Positions 42,104-54,700 of a DNA stretch of 64,000 bases are shown one piece after another. Position numbers and translations under genes: made by a program. Source of the DNA: Dendrocalamus latiflorus (Eukaryota > Streptophyta > Magnoliopsida > Poales > Poaceae); contig CM029669.1 of NCBI GenBank assembly GCA_017311315.1, forward strand, positions 16,217,102 through 16,281,101. The letters run 5' to 3'. Positions within the stretch are counted from its first letter, which is position 1. Each line of letters begins with the position of its first letter. The notes under the pieces are model-generated. The model saw nothing but the letters and a program-made list of their open reading frames with translations, had not been told where the DNA came from and searched no databases.

Positions 42104-42690
42104 CGTCTTTACTCTCGCCGATCCAGGCCGAACCGGCGGCCGCACGACGGCGCAGCTCGCCTGTGCCATACACGGATACGCAGGGCCGGCCGAGATTGGG
42201 TGGTTCCACGTGGATTTTGAGGACGAAAGTGGCAGGCGGGGTAGGACAGATCCGAGTAGCCTGTTGGCCCGGCTAGCCTGGTTTTGAACCCTTGGGAAGG
42301 CTAGCGGGGTGGCCAGCCAGGTAAATCATTTGCTTACTCGGGTCAAGTGGACTCTCGAGAGGTAAGCAGCCGGTGGATCCTTACTTCCTTAGGCCGCCCA
42401 CAACGTACGACTGCCCGTCGGCCTCTCGCGCGGGCCGAGTGCCGACTTCCTTCCCGCGGCCTGGCTGCATGGCCCAGCGTCTCTTGCGGACGAGAATCTC
42501 GGCCGCGCGGACGGCCTAACTGACGTCCTATCCAACAGGCCGCCCGCGCGTGCGATCAGCCCGGATGCCACGGCGGTCCGTCTGAACGCCAGTCCGCGCT
42601 GTGACTGTCGGCCTGTGCCATACGACGGTGCCAGGGATGCCTGGATTGGGCCATTTTAGACTGCTTTTGTTTCTCTCTTCTAGGCGATCT
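42104..42690. other. GC-rich intergenic DNA, nothing recognised
   Basis: No coding or element signal beyond GC-rich composition. Confidence 0.35.
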
Positions 42691-42698
42691 CGTGCCTC

Positions 42699-43204
42699 TA
42701 GGGCTGGATAACGAGCTGGCTCGGCTCGGCTCGGTCTGGCTCGGTAGGATAACGAGCTGGCTCGTTATAACTAACGAGCTAAAAAGCTAGCTCGGCTCGG
42801 CTCGTGAAAAGCTCGAGCCAGCTCGTTTGGCTCGTGAGCCAGGGCCAAAAAATGTCTCCATCATATATTCATCTATGGAAGCATGGCTCGTTTGGCTCGT
42901 TTGGGTACAATAGAGTACAAATTAACACATGCATGGCTCGTTTGGGTACAATAGAGTACAAATTTATACATTAACACATGCAATAGAGTACAAATTAGGT
43001 CCATGGAAACAGCATATGCATATCTAAATTCCTAGAAGCATGACTCGTTTGGCTCGTGAGCGGCTCGCGAGCTGGCTCGAGTTGGCTCGTTATAGCTAAC
43101 GAGCTAAAATCTTGGCTCGGCTCGGCTCGTTATCCTAACGAGCCGAGCCGAGCCAGCCACGAGCCGAGCGAGCTAACGAGCTTCGAGTTTTTCGTCTAGC
43201 CCTA
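42699..43204. mobile_element. 506-bp non-autonomous hAT element
   Basis: Ends TAGGGCTGGATAAC and ...GTCTAGCCCTA are inverted and flanked by an exact 8-bp duplication CGTGCCTC (42691-42698, 43205-43212). Both subterminal regions are packed with GGCTCG / CGAGCC units (for example GGCTCGGCTCGG and TAACGAGC), mirror-imaged between the ends. The centre is AT-rich. Confidence 0.92.
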
Positions 43205-43212
43205 CGTGCCTC

Positions 43213-44749
43213 TTCGTATTTGATTCGGCTTCTCGCTTTTAGAAATAAATATCAACTAGTAAAGTGCCTGTGCATTACAACGGAGTACCAAATAAAAGTG
43301 ATATATATTATCAAACATGATCTCAAACTGAACATTGAACATCAATTTTATCTTATATAACATGAGAAGTCAGAAACGTAAAAGGACGAACATGTAAAAG
43401 CGCCTGCAGATAAGATGACAAAATAATATACTGGATTATGTAAATGTCATCACTCCTGTAAAGTCTACAACTGATATATTTTATCATTTCATATTGTATA
43501 AATATTTTTTCCCTTTGCAAAGCTACAACCAAAAATCTCTCAACAAGCATTAAAAAGTGGAATTTATCATTGAAAAAATATCAAAAATTGTGACTACATT
43601 GTGGTTTACCAATAGTACTTATAGCTCGCTTACAAATCAATTCAAGTACCTCGTGCCTGCAAAGATTAATGAATAAAAGATGAATCATGACCTGTGACCT
43701 TAGCACGAGGTTTTGATTGATCAAGATACTATAAACCTATTTTTTCTTAACATCTAGATGAGTGTTCTGAAAAAAAAATCTAGAAGAGTGACTCAAAGCA
43801 CCTAATTGGTCTTAAAAGCAAAATAACATAAATTCTGCACAAGCTGTCTCATGCCGATGAAAACAAAGCAAAATACAGCCATAAATCTCTCTCAACATCA
43901 TGCAAATTTACGTGGCTAAAGAATGAAAACTTGATAGAATCTTGGTCTCCACAATTCTAGTATGGTATAGATTTTTTTTGTATACCTAGCTTTGCAGAAT
44001 GCATTAATTCAAAAATGTAATTTGAATATCTTACAAAACTAATAACTTGTAATAAAATCCACCATATCAGGAACTACGCACAATCCTGCATATATTGGAC
44101 AAGTAAATTTGATAGCACCAGTATTGCCTATTTTGTAGGATATGTGATTCTATTTGCAAGGTTGTACTTTAACAAAAAAATGTTAAAAATAAGGTAGCTA
44201 ATGCTGGTGGCTATTCTTATAGCAACTGATCTTAGGAAAAACTTGAGATATTAGGACAAGTTTGCAGGTCTTTGGAGGGCCTCCACGAATATATCCAACA
44301 TAGAATTGTTTACACAGCATAGCAATCAAGCAATAGAGGATATAATTAGAAAATGTCCACAAGACCCAATTGGCTGGACACTTGAAGATAAATATGCAAT
44401 CTCAAAGCCAAACAAGCCAAAGGGAAAGTTCACCGATGCTGGACAAAAACAGCACCAGAAGAAATATATTACTCACAGTGGGATCTAGATAATTACCGTC
44501 GTGTGCATTGAGAAACCAATAATCAACATTCTGCATCTAAGCTCCTAGCCAGGAATGTGCATCCCATAAACAAGGGAGAGGTAGACCACAATAATGTAAA
44601 TATACGGCAATGCTCGCAAAGACTCAGAACTCACATTTAATATGCGCAAATACACAATCATCCATAGCCCACAAGACATCAAAACTCACATATCATTCCA
44701 AGAAAAAGAAAAGGACGAGGTGGTTTCCAGGTTAAGTTGTTGAATTTAC
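43213..44749. other. AT-rich DNA, nothing coding recognised
   Basis: Starts with 'ctagtaaagtgcctgtgcattacaacgg' in two overlapping motifs (43256 on), a sequence seen at the edges of gene-fragment-bearing elements in grasses from my general knowledge. The rest is intron-like AT-rich DNA. Confidence 0.3.
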
Positions 44750-44870
44750 CTTCCGAAGCATTTCTTCTGTGGTTGGCAGGTCCTCGCACTGCAGGCTGAT
44801 GAAGTAAGACTGGAGCTTCTTGGCAGCCTCCAATGAATCCCTCGCATGCCTCTCAACATCAATAGCTCGA
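44750..44870 (-). pseudogene. MED28: MED28-like exon fragment
   Basis: The minus strand encodes IDVERHARDSLEAAKKLQSY followed by FISLQCEDLPTTEEMLRK and a good donor (AAG|GTAAAT at 44750/44749). This matches the conserved middle of plant Mediator subunit 28, a transcription co-activator component. No preceding or following exon was found within several kilobases. So it is a lone exon, either a captured fragment or the remains of a gene. Recognition is from memory of the family. Confidence 0.55.
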
Positions 44871-46143
44871 CATGGAACCGACAACAAAAAAACGCAGTCA
44901 TCATCTCAAATTTGGCACCAGTAACATAAAAGGTTAAACTATAGAGATTCAATTTGCAGTAATCTTAGCACTTTAAACTGGTCATGCACATGCAAGGCTC
45001 GATCCTCCGCAAGAACGAACAATGAGCACCACCCCTATCTTGTAGGCGAAACAACGAACACCTCGCACGTGAGGCGCTGACGACAAACCAAACACCATGA
45101 ATTTTGGCCAATGACAAGACCGTGCAGAGCGGAGGTTGGCAGAGGTATCAACATATCATTATCAAAAAATTATTGAAATTAAACATTTATAATAAACTAA
45201 TTCAATCATTGTGAATCATGTAAAACTTATAATGGTGTAAATAGAGCTAAGATACATCCCATTACAAAGATGTGCTAGTTGTAAAATGCCAATGCAAACA
45301 AACCTCATTGCTAGATGCCACTACAAACATTTGATCTGTTGCAATATGCCACTACCAAGTTAAGAAAATTTTGTAATGTTAAATACCATCAAATATTTTC
45401 GTTGTAACAAATATCCTTTTCAAAATTTTATTGCCCTGATTAACCTCAACACTTTTCTATGTTCCATCACTTCAACCCCCACTGTTAACATCTTGTTGCC
45501 AGCAACCAGACCATCCATTGAAACAAGAGATCAACAATAATTAACTAAATTATAAACATGGTCATGTCAGAAATCTAACAAACAAATCAACCAGATCATA
45601 GCTTGACTGATCATTGAAAATAGAAGTCATGAATCCAAAAGTTTACATGCTGTGTGGTAAAAAGCTAACACATAAATAGAAATTTACATGCTCTCCCATT
45701 GAAAGCAGAACATTCTGTTGGTCTCTCTGGATTCAGTATGTGTATAGGAATCCAAAATGGTGTACTTAAATTAGAGCTGAAAATATACATTATTTGGCAG
45801 CAAACAAAATCCCATAAACAAAAAATGTAAATAAGCAATTACGCAAAATAGTTTAATAACTCATGAATCCCCTCTGGAGCAAAATAGCTAACAAAACTAA
45901 CTAATTCTGGCACCTAAAATGGTACTCCATTTCAAAATGAAATTTTCATGCCAGGGGCAAAGTATTTTTCAGACAAAGGATGGATGATATTCTGACCTCA
46001 AAATTCATGCACATGTCTCAGATGCGCATGCAATTGCATTCAGCTTCCCACACCAGGAAACTATGCTGCAGTACATCTTCTATGGAGCAAGCAAATCAGC
46101 CGCCCGGCAGCCAAGAAATCAACCGGCTTGATGCAGGAAATAC
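44871..46143. other. AT-rich DNA between the two gene fragments
   Basis: No exon that I recognise. If the two fragments belong to one chimeric unit this would be intron-like. Confidence 0.3.
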
Positions 46144-46287
46144 CTGCTCGTCGATCTTCATGGCGGGGATGCGCTGGCGGTCGAGGATCTTGATGGCGAA
46201 GACGCAGCCGATGCCGGCGTGTTGCGCCAACCTAACCTTGCCGAAGTGGCCCTTCCCTAGCGTCCGCCCAATCTCGTACTTCCCCAT
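46144..46287 (-). pseudogene. First exon of a CIPK-type kinase (fragment)
   Basis: From ATG at 46287, 48 codons encode MGKYEIGRTLGKGHFGKVRL..., a complete kinase N-lobe start with the Gly-rich loop GKGHFG and lysine in FAIKILD. The exon ends at KIDEQ with a donor GTATTT. Intron-rich CIPK genes split at this position. The next exon (IKRE-type) is not seen anywhere in the following 2.9 kb, so it is a fragment. A GC-rich leader (46290-46730) precedes it, like a host promoter and 5' UTR. Confidence 0.7.
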
Positions 46288-47273
46288 CTGCCTTCGGCGC
46301 CCGTAACTGAAGCTAGAGGGGAGGGACGGCACAAGATGGATGAGGGCGGAGCAGAGGAGGCGGCGGCAGCGCGGAGTGGGTAGGAGGAGGTGAGGGCGGA
46401 GCAGAGGAGTGTGAGGCGGCAGCAGCGCAGGGGCGGAGCAATCGAGGGGTGCGGAGGAATCGGTGGGGAGGAGCGCGGTTCGGGATGGAGGAGCAGCGGC
46501 GCCAATCGGATCTCTACGCGGAGAATGGGCAGAGAATGTGGGAGAGAATGGATTGGGAATGATACGAGTGAGTGGAGTGTCGGCGCGGAGAACGGGCGGA
46601 GAACGTGGGAGTGAATCGGTGGGGAGGAGGCCCACACGTCGGCGCAGAGCGTCTGGGAGGAGACGCAGTGTATGTGAGGAGGGATTGGGGAGAACGGACG
46701 GACTGCCACCAACTCCAATTTTTAAGTAGTAGAGATAAGAAAGTTCTAATTTCTATAAGTGATTTCTATCGGTCCTTATTTTTTATTTTAAATAATATAA
46801 TATACTTTATATTTTATTATATTAAAATTTCGTAAGTCACATGACGGTTCGAATGTTATAATTCCTTTCGTTGCACCGTCTTTCTTACGTAATACACTGC
46901 TATTTATCGATCACTACTATTTATCAGCCGTTTCTACTAGTCACTACTATTCATCAGCCGTAATCAAGAGCCATTAGCAAAATCCAATATAAATATGCCC
47001 TCATAGCAAGATGCATTTCTTTCGGGTTTTTTTTCAAAATACAATGCTCCACTTTTCTAGTTTCTTATCAGAGCTGCCGTTCGATTTGAGCGTCCAAGCC
47101 TACCTTCCAACATGGTGCTTTTTCACAACATTCTTGTTAACATCACCAGTACCTAATTGTCCAACCCAATTTAGCTCAATGTGACCTCGAGACACAGTAG
47201 AATTAGGGCCTGTTCGATGGTGGCAGTCTATAGAAAAATATAGCAAGTCACCGTTTTTGTGGCCCATAAAATG
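46288..47273. other. GC-rich upstream region of the kinase fragment, then AT-rich DNA
   Basis: 46290-46730 on the minus strand looks like a GC-rich 5' UTR/promoter with inverted 'gagcagagga' and 'gagaatgggcagagaatg' repeats. Beyond that, 46740-47270 is AT-rich; 'tcactactattcatcagccg' occurs twice near 46910-46960. Confidence 0.35.
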
Positions 47274-48019
47274 TGTTGGGAAATCTAAGTCTGGGTTTGA
47301 AGCCTTGATCTATGATGCACACCTCACCACTAGGCTATATATAGGGAGTCCTATTGGCTATTTTGTACACACGTAAAAGATAAAGAAATAAAGAAAGAAC
47401 AAGAGTTCCCTCTATCTCTGCGTTTCCAATCTACTATTTGCATTACTCTGTAATTGATCTGTCTCTTTGCATAGGAGAGAAATTGATCGGACTGGACTCG
47501 CCAACGATGGTTCCTCAACACGTTATCAGCACGAATCGCTCCGTGGATCGAAAGTAATCATCGAAGCACTCATAGATTGAATTGCATATATCTAGATTGC
47601 TTTAAATTCCACAGATTTTGCTTTCTTGATTATTTTCTACGGTACAAATTTGCTCTAATCTACCGCGAGCAAAGTCGTCGGCACAATGTCGATCAGCAGA
47701 TTACATGAAAGAGTACATGTTGATTGCACTGTAGATTAAAAAAATCACACGCGGCCGAACACGTCGCCGACCCCGTATGACTGTCGTGCGTGAGCGCCAC
47801 GCCAGACCGCCAGCCGTCATGTCGTACGCGTCGCCCGAATGCGACCGCGTCGTCTGCATACGGTCGCACGCCCGAAGCCGCCGGCCGCTCGCACGCCACC
47901 CATACGCGCCACGACCGCCTCCATTGCTGGTGCTACACCGCCGGTCACGCCTGCACCCGCGCTGGCACCGCCGGTCGTCACTTGAAGCCACTGCGCCTGA
48001 TCGAATCCGAGCTCGGCGG
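47274..48019 (+). mobile_element. Truncated Copia: 5' LTR (47274-47520), primer site and GC-rich leader
   Basis: TGTTGGGAAATC...CCTCAACA (247 bp) has the TG...CA form of an LTR and a TATATATAGG promoter at about 47335. It is directly followed by CGTTATCAGCACGA, the same primer-site type as the minus-strand Copia at 25912-25926. A GC-rich leader begins near 47755 and is cut by the 11.3-kb Copia at 48020. The leader seems to resume at 59322. No gag, pol or 3' LTR was found. Confidence 0.65.
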
Positions 48020-49708
48020 TGAAAGCATCTAGGCCCCTAAAAATAGTTTTGGTAATTAATGAAATCATGTGAATATGGAACTAACGTGTTTTATGAGCAT
48101 GCAAAGGTTAGTCTATATATGTACTACAAGATGCAAGCCAAAGGACATGTATGAAGACCAAAATTGGCTCAAGATAAAGGTATACTTAGCGTAGGATCCT
48201 TTTTATTTTTACCGGTCTTTGGTGAATGGTGGAAGACCGGATTATAGGATAGATGGTCGTACCATCAAGAGGGATCTTGGCAAGTAGCTTGAAAACATGT
48301 CTCTTGAGTCATATGGATCAACATTAGAAACTTGCATTTATCAAAAATCTATTTTAAATCAAAATCTGTGCTCTGTCTGGAAGAGTGGTAGTACCGCAGT
48401 TTTGAACGTCGGAACTACCGGAGAGCGGTAGTTCCGCGCCCAAATGCGGTAGTACCGGCAAGCGGAAGATCCGGTTTTGGAGCGGATCAATTTTTCCAGA
48501 GAGCACCCTCGGTCCATCCTAGAATCTTGCGGGAACGGAAGTTCCGGCTGGTTGAACGCCGGAACTACCGCAGAGAGCGGTAGTACCGCATCCTTGAGCG
48601 GTACTTCCGGATCCCGGAAGATCCGGAGAGCGAGCGGATCAACATTTCCAGAAAGCACCCTCCGGATGGAGTCCGAATTTTCCTGGAGCGGAAGTACCGG
48701 TGATTTTACCTGCGGTAGTTCCGCTTCTCAGAGCGGTACTTCCGGAGTCCGGAAGATCCGGACCCAGAGCGGATCAAGATTTCCAGAGAGCACCAAAATT
48801 TGGGATCTTTCGGAGTTTGGCTGGAGCGGTAGTACCGCGCCGACTTTGCGGAACTACCGGCAAGCGGTAGTACCGCAAATGTCAACGGCGGAAGTACCGC
48901 GCCGCCAAATCCAACGGTCACTGCTCACGTCTGACAGAGCCGTTCTGATGCAAAGATTTGGGAGTGATAGTACCGGCCCCAGAAGGGCGGTAGTACCGCT
49001 CATCCTGATTTTTGCGGGAAATTGTGCCAAATGGCTAGTTTTGGTTGGTGGAGGCTATAAATACCCCCACCACTGCTCAAGGGTATTGTTTAAGAGACTC
49101 ATTGCATATTCCTTGAGCCCAAGTGCATTCATTCCACCTATATTCTCACATTGAGCATTAAATTGAGGTGGTTTTGCAATTAGTGCAATCTTTCATTTGT
49201 TGATCCACATTGACACTAGAATTGCATTCAAGCGAACACCGGGGTTTGTTACTCTTAGTGCTTGCCGGCACTTGGACGATCCGGTGGAGGTTGCCTTGGT
49301 GATCTTCTCAAGAATATTGTGAGAAGACCCGGCAAATTGTGAAGGTTGGAGCTCGCCTACCCGGAGCGGGAAAGAGCTACATTAGTGATCGAGGTGTTTG
49401 GCTCAATTCGTGGAGCCGGTCCGACTCGTCCGGGCTTACCTCAACGTGGACTAGGGGAAATCGGCAAGTTTCCGATCACCACGGTAAAAACATCGGTTGT
49501 GTCTCTTGTCTCTTTAGCTCTTGTTTATTTGCTTCATTGTGATCATTTAATTGTTTAGAGCTAAGTTGGCTAAATTGTTAACTAGAATTGCATAGGATTA
49601 ATTGCTTTACATCATTGTCATTTAAATTGTGAAGAATTAATCAAGTGAACAAGAAAAATTTAAAAACCTCCTATTCACCCCCCTCTAGTCGGTATTCTTG
49701 ATCCTACA
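48020..49708 (+). repeat. 5' LTR of the young Copia
   Basis: TGAAAGCATC...GATCCTACA. TATAAATA lies at 49056-49063. From about 48385 to 49005 the LTR is dense with 12-13-bp motifs of the type GCGGTAGTACCGC, GGAACTACCGG, GGAAGATCCGG. Confidence 0.95.
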
Positions 49709-49710
49709 AG

Positions 49711-49722
49711 TGGTATCAGAGC
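49711..49722 (+). other. Primer-binding site
   Basis: TGGTATCAGAGC, two bases after the 5' LTR, complementary to the 3' end of initiator tRNA-Met. Confidence 0.9.
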
Positions 49723-49764
49723 TTGGTCTCTCACATTTAGACTTAACCGTCTAGAGAGAAAAGG

Positions 49765-51695
49765 ATGGCTAGTGAGAGGATTGCGGTAGGAAAGGCACCT
49801 CTATTTGATGGCTCAAATTATGCTTATTGAAAAATTAGAATGTCAATTTATCTAAAGGCCATGAGTCCTAACATTTGGAAAATCGTAAATGATGGTTACG
49901 TCATGCCTCTTGATCTCGATAACCCAACGGAGCAAGATGGGCGTAACACTCATTTAGATGCCCAAGCTATGAATGCTCTTTTTGGAGCCTTAAACGCGGA
50001 TGAATTCAATAGAGTGAGCAATCTTGAGACGGCTCACGCTATTTGGAATCCCTTTCGGAAATACACGAAGGGACATCCACAGTTAAGGAGGCAAAATTGC
50101 ATCGGCTTAGGATTAAATATGAGACATTCATAATGTTGCCCCATGAGGACATCAATGAGATGTACACACTGCTCAACAACATTGTGAATGAGCTCAAAGG
50201 CCTTGGAACTAACCTCTCGGATCTTGATATTGTGAGAAAGATGCTTAGGGCTCTACCGGAGAAGTATGAGATGTTGGTGACACTCTTCCTCAACTCACCG
50301 GAGTTGGCAAGGATGACGCCAACACAACTCTTGGGTAATCTAATTACCAATGAGTTGTACAAGAAGTACAAGGAGAAACTCTTGGAGCAATCTACCTCCA
50401 AAGGAAAGAAGATCACCGCCTTCAAGGCAAAGGCAGTGGCAAGTGAGGAGTCCGAAGATGAAGAAGAAGATTCCGAAGAGGAGCTTGCCCTTCTTGTGAG
50501 AAGGATGAACAAGTTCATGAGAAGACGCTCAAACCGAGGAGGAAGTTATGACAAAGGCAAGAAGTGGCAATCCTCCTCCAACAAGAAGTATAGCAACATC
50601 CGTTGCTATGAATGTGATGAAAAGGGGCACATCGCATCACAATGCCCCACGAAGAAGGATGGCAAGGAGAAGTCATCCAAGAAGAAGAGCTATCAAGGCA
50701 AGAAGAAGCTTTTCAAAAAGCTTCACAAGGATGGCAAGAACGAAGCCCACATTGGTGAGTGGGATTCCGACGAGGAGTATTCCAACTCCGACTCAAGCGA
50801 GGATGAGTCTCCCAAGAAGAAGGGACTTGTTGGCATCGCCATCAAGGAAGCTCCTTCCCTATTCTCCACTCCCACATGTCTTATGGCAAAAGGGGAGAAG
50901 GTAAAAACTCTAGACGACGATGAGTCTTCTTATGATGATTTGATGGACATGTTAGTAGAATTAAATGAATTTCTTGGAAAAGAGAAGTCAAAGTTTAAGG
51001 TTTTGAAGAGGGAGCATATATCTCTTCAAAAATCCTATGAGGAGTTAAAGGAAGCTCATGACTTGCTTCTCCAAGAAAATCAAAAGAAGTCTAATTCTAG
51101 CATTGGTATATCTTGCAATATTTTGAATGAGATGCCTAGTATAGAAAAATCAATATCTAGCATGTCAACCTCTTGTGATGATTTACTTTCTATGCCATGC
51201 TCATCTAATGTCGATACATATAATGCTTCATCGCATGTTCATGATAATATGCTAGTAAATGAAAACAAGAATTTAAAGGAACAAGTGCTAAAATTGAACA
51301 AAAGCTTAGAAAGAGCTTACAAGGGAAAGGATACCCTTGATAAGTTGCTAAGCGGGCAAAGATGTTCTTTCAACAAGGAAGGACTTGGGTACATTCCCAA
51401 AAAAGGTAAGAAGCCGACATACAAACCTCCAAGGTTTGTAAATGAGAATGGTAAGTATTGTACTAAATGCCGGAATGTAGGACATATGGCAAATGAATGT
51501 TCAAAAAATAACATGCATTCCATTGGATTATATGATTCTTGCTACATGCTTAAAAAGTCTAAGAATGGAAAGGTAATTGCTCATTTTATTGGCACCTCGA
51601 TTTTGGATGCTAAAGAGAAATCCATTTGGGTGCCCAAAACCTTGGTTACTAACCTCCAAGGACCCAAACAAATTTGGGTACCTAAAAAGGCTTAA
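49765..51695 (+). pseudogene. Copia gag, interrupted
   Basis: ATG at 49765 opens MASERIAVGKAPLFDGSNYA, but a TGA at 49828-49830 (codon 22) interrupts it where the family has Trp. The same frame then continues to about 50045, where one base seems missing. The remainder is open in another frame (50043-51695, 550 codons). That part has an acidic Ser/Glu run, two CCHC knuckles (CYECDEKGHIASQC near residue 188 and CTKCRNVGHMANEC near 473 of the 550), a Lys-rich segment between, and a C-terminal VPKTLVTNLQGPKQIWVPKK block typical of Opie/SIRE Gag. It is the nucleocapsid-forming protein; this copy cannot make it whole. Confidence 0.85.
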
Positions 51696-51735
51696 ATTTC
51701 TTTTGTAGGTAAATTACAAAACCGGTGGAAGGCAT

Positions 51736-54700
51736 TTGGTGTTGGATAGTGGATGTACTCAACACATGACCGGAGACCGGAAAATGTTTACAACCTTTGA
51801 GAATGGAAGCAATGAAAGAATCACCTTTGGAGACAATAGCAAAGGGAAGGTACTTGGTTTGGGTAAAATTGCTATATCCAATGACCTTTCCATTTCTAAC
51901 GTATTCTTAGTTGAAACTTTAAATTTTAACTTGCTATCCGTTGCTCAATTATGTGATTTAGGATTAATATGTTCATTCTCTAAAGAAAATGTAATCATCT
52001 CAAAAGAAAATAATAATGAACTTGTTTTCAAAGGTTTTAGATTTGGAAATCTTTATTTAGTAGATTTCACTTCAAATGATGCATGGTTAAAAACTTGTTT
52101 AATTGCAAAAACTTCTTTAAGTTGGTTATGGCATAGGAGACTAGGTCATGTGGGTATGGTGCAACTTAAAAAGCTTTTCAAACATGATCTAGTGATTGGC
52201 TTGAAAGATGTGAAGTTTGAGAAAAATCGACTTTGTAGTGCTTGTCAAGCCGGAAAGCAAGTCGCTAGTTCTCACCCTTCCAAAAGTATCATGTCAACCT
52301 CTAGGCCATTGGAACTCTTACATATGGATTTGTTTGCGCCAACAACCTATAAGAGCATCGGGGGAAATAGCTATTGTTTAGTCATTGTGGATGATTACTC
52401 TAGATATACATGTGTCTTCTTCCTAAATGACAAGAGTGAAACCTCTGGGATTTTCAAAAGTTTTTCAAAAAGGGCCCAAAATGAATTTGATTTTAAAATA
52501 AAGAAAATTAGGAGTGATAATGGTTCCGAGTTCAAGAATACAAAAGTTGAAGATTTTTGTGATGAACTTGGAATAAAGCACGAACTTTCCACAACCTACA
52601 TTCCGGAGCAAAATGGAGTAGTAGAAAGGAAAAATCGCACATTAATTGAAATGGCTAGGACAATGCTTGATGAATATAATACTTCCGACAAGTTTTGGGC
52701 GGAAGCTATTAACACCGCTTGTCATGCTATAAATCGCCTTTATCTACATCGACTCTTGAAAAAGACTTCTTATGAGCTTCTCGTTGGAAGAAAACTGAAC
52801 ATTTCTTACTTTAGAGTATTTGGTTGCAAATGCTATATTCTAAGAAAGGGTGTTCGGCTCTCTAAATTTCAAAGCCGTTGTGATGAAGGTTTCCTATTAG
52901 GTTATTCTTCGAATAGCAAAGCGTGTAGAGTTTACAACGAAAAATCGGGTTTAGTTGAAAAATCATGTAATGTACAATTCGATGAAACTAATGGCTCTCA
53001 AGAAGAGCAAGAAAATTTGGATGATGTATGTGATGAAGGATTGCGCAAAGTTATGAAAAATATGCAAATTGGAGACATCATGCCAAAGGAAGATCCATCT
53101 TCACCAAGCTCATCAAGACAAGTAGAGCCACCTACATCGTCTACTCCAAGCAATATTCAAGTTATTGAAGGTGAACAAAAGGATCAACAACAAAACAACT
53201 TCAAGATTCACAATGCAATCGTCAAGGATCATCCAATAGATCAAATATTGGGTGACGTGAGTAAGGGTGTTCAAACTCGCTCTAGAGTAGCTTCATTTTG
53301 CGAACATTACTCCTTTGTTTCTTCTCTTGAGTCTAAACTTGTAGATGAGGCTCTAGATGACCCGGATTGGGTGAATGCCATACAGGAAGAATTAAACAAT
53401 TTTGCACAAAATGAAGTATGGACCTTGGTGGAAAGACCCGAAGAGCATAATGTGATTGGCACTAAATGGGTCTTTCGAAACAAACAAGATGAGAACGGCA
53501 TTGTGGTAAGAAACAAAGCAAGGTTAGTAGCTCAAGGTTATACTCAAGTCGAAGGGTTAGACTGTGATGAGACATTTGCACCCGTTGCTAGACTTGAGTC
53601 AATTAGAATCTTGCTTGCTTTTGCATTTAGCTTTGATATTAAATTATTTCAAATGGATGTTAAAAGTGCATTCTTGAATGGAAGAATCTCCGAACTTGTA
53701 TTTGTTGAACAACCTCCGGGGTTCGAAGATTCTAAATACCCTAATCATGTTTATAAACTTTTGAAGGCTTTGTATGGTTTAAAACAAGCTCCTAGAGTTT
53801 GGTATGAACGCCTTAGGAATTTCCTTGTTTCGAATGGATTTAAAATTGGTAAAGTAGATACAACCTTATTCACAAAAATCATTGGTGATGATTTCTTTGT
53901 TTGCCAAATTTATGTTGATGACATTATATTTGGTTCTACTAACCAAGATTTTTGCGAAGAATTTGGTGATATGATGTCTAGGGAGTTTGAGATGTCCATG
54001 ATAGGAGAATTAAGCTATTTTCTTGGACTTCACATCAAGCAAAACAAAGATGGAACATTTATAAGCCAAACGAAGTATACTAAAGACCTCTTCAAGAAGT
54101 TTGGCATCGATGATGCAAAACCCATCAAGACACCAATGGAAACCAACGGGCATCTAGACCTCAACGAAGGAGGTAAGTCGGTAGATTCAAAGCTTTATAG
54201 ATCCATGATTGGTAGTTTGCTTTATCTTACAGCATGTAGGTCCGATATCATGTTTAGTGTATGCATGTGTGCTCGCTTTCAAGCTTCACCAAAAGAGTGT
54301 CATTTAAAAGCCGTAAAGAGAATATTGAGATATTTGAAACACTCCCCAAATATAGGGCTTTGGTATCCCAAAGGTGCTAAATTCGATTTAATTGGATATT
54401 CGGATTTCGATTATGCGGGTTGCAAAGTGGATAGAAAAAGCACCTCGGGAAGTTGTCAATTCCTAGGTAGATCTTTAGTATCTTGGTCCTCAAAGAAACA
54501 AAACTCCGTAGCACTCTCAACCGCCGAAGCCGAATATGTTTCCGCCGGAAGTTGTTGTGCTCAATTATTGTGGATGAGGCAAACATTGTTGGATTATGGA
54601 ATAAATTTTGATAAAGTGCCTCTATTGTGTGATAATGAGAGCGCCGTTAAAATTTCCAACAACCCGGTCCAACACTCAAAAACCAAGCATATAGATATAC

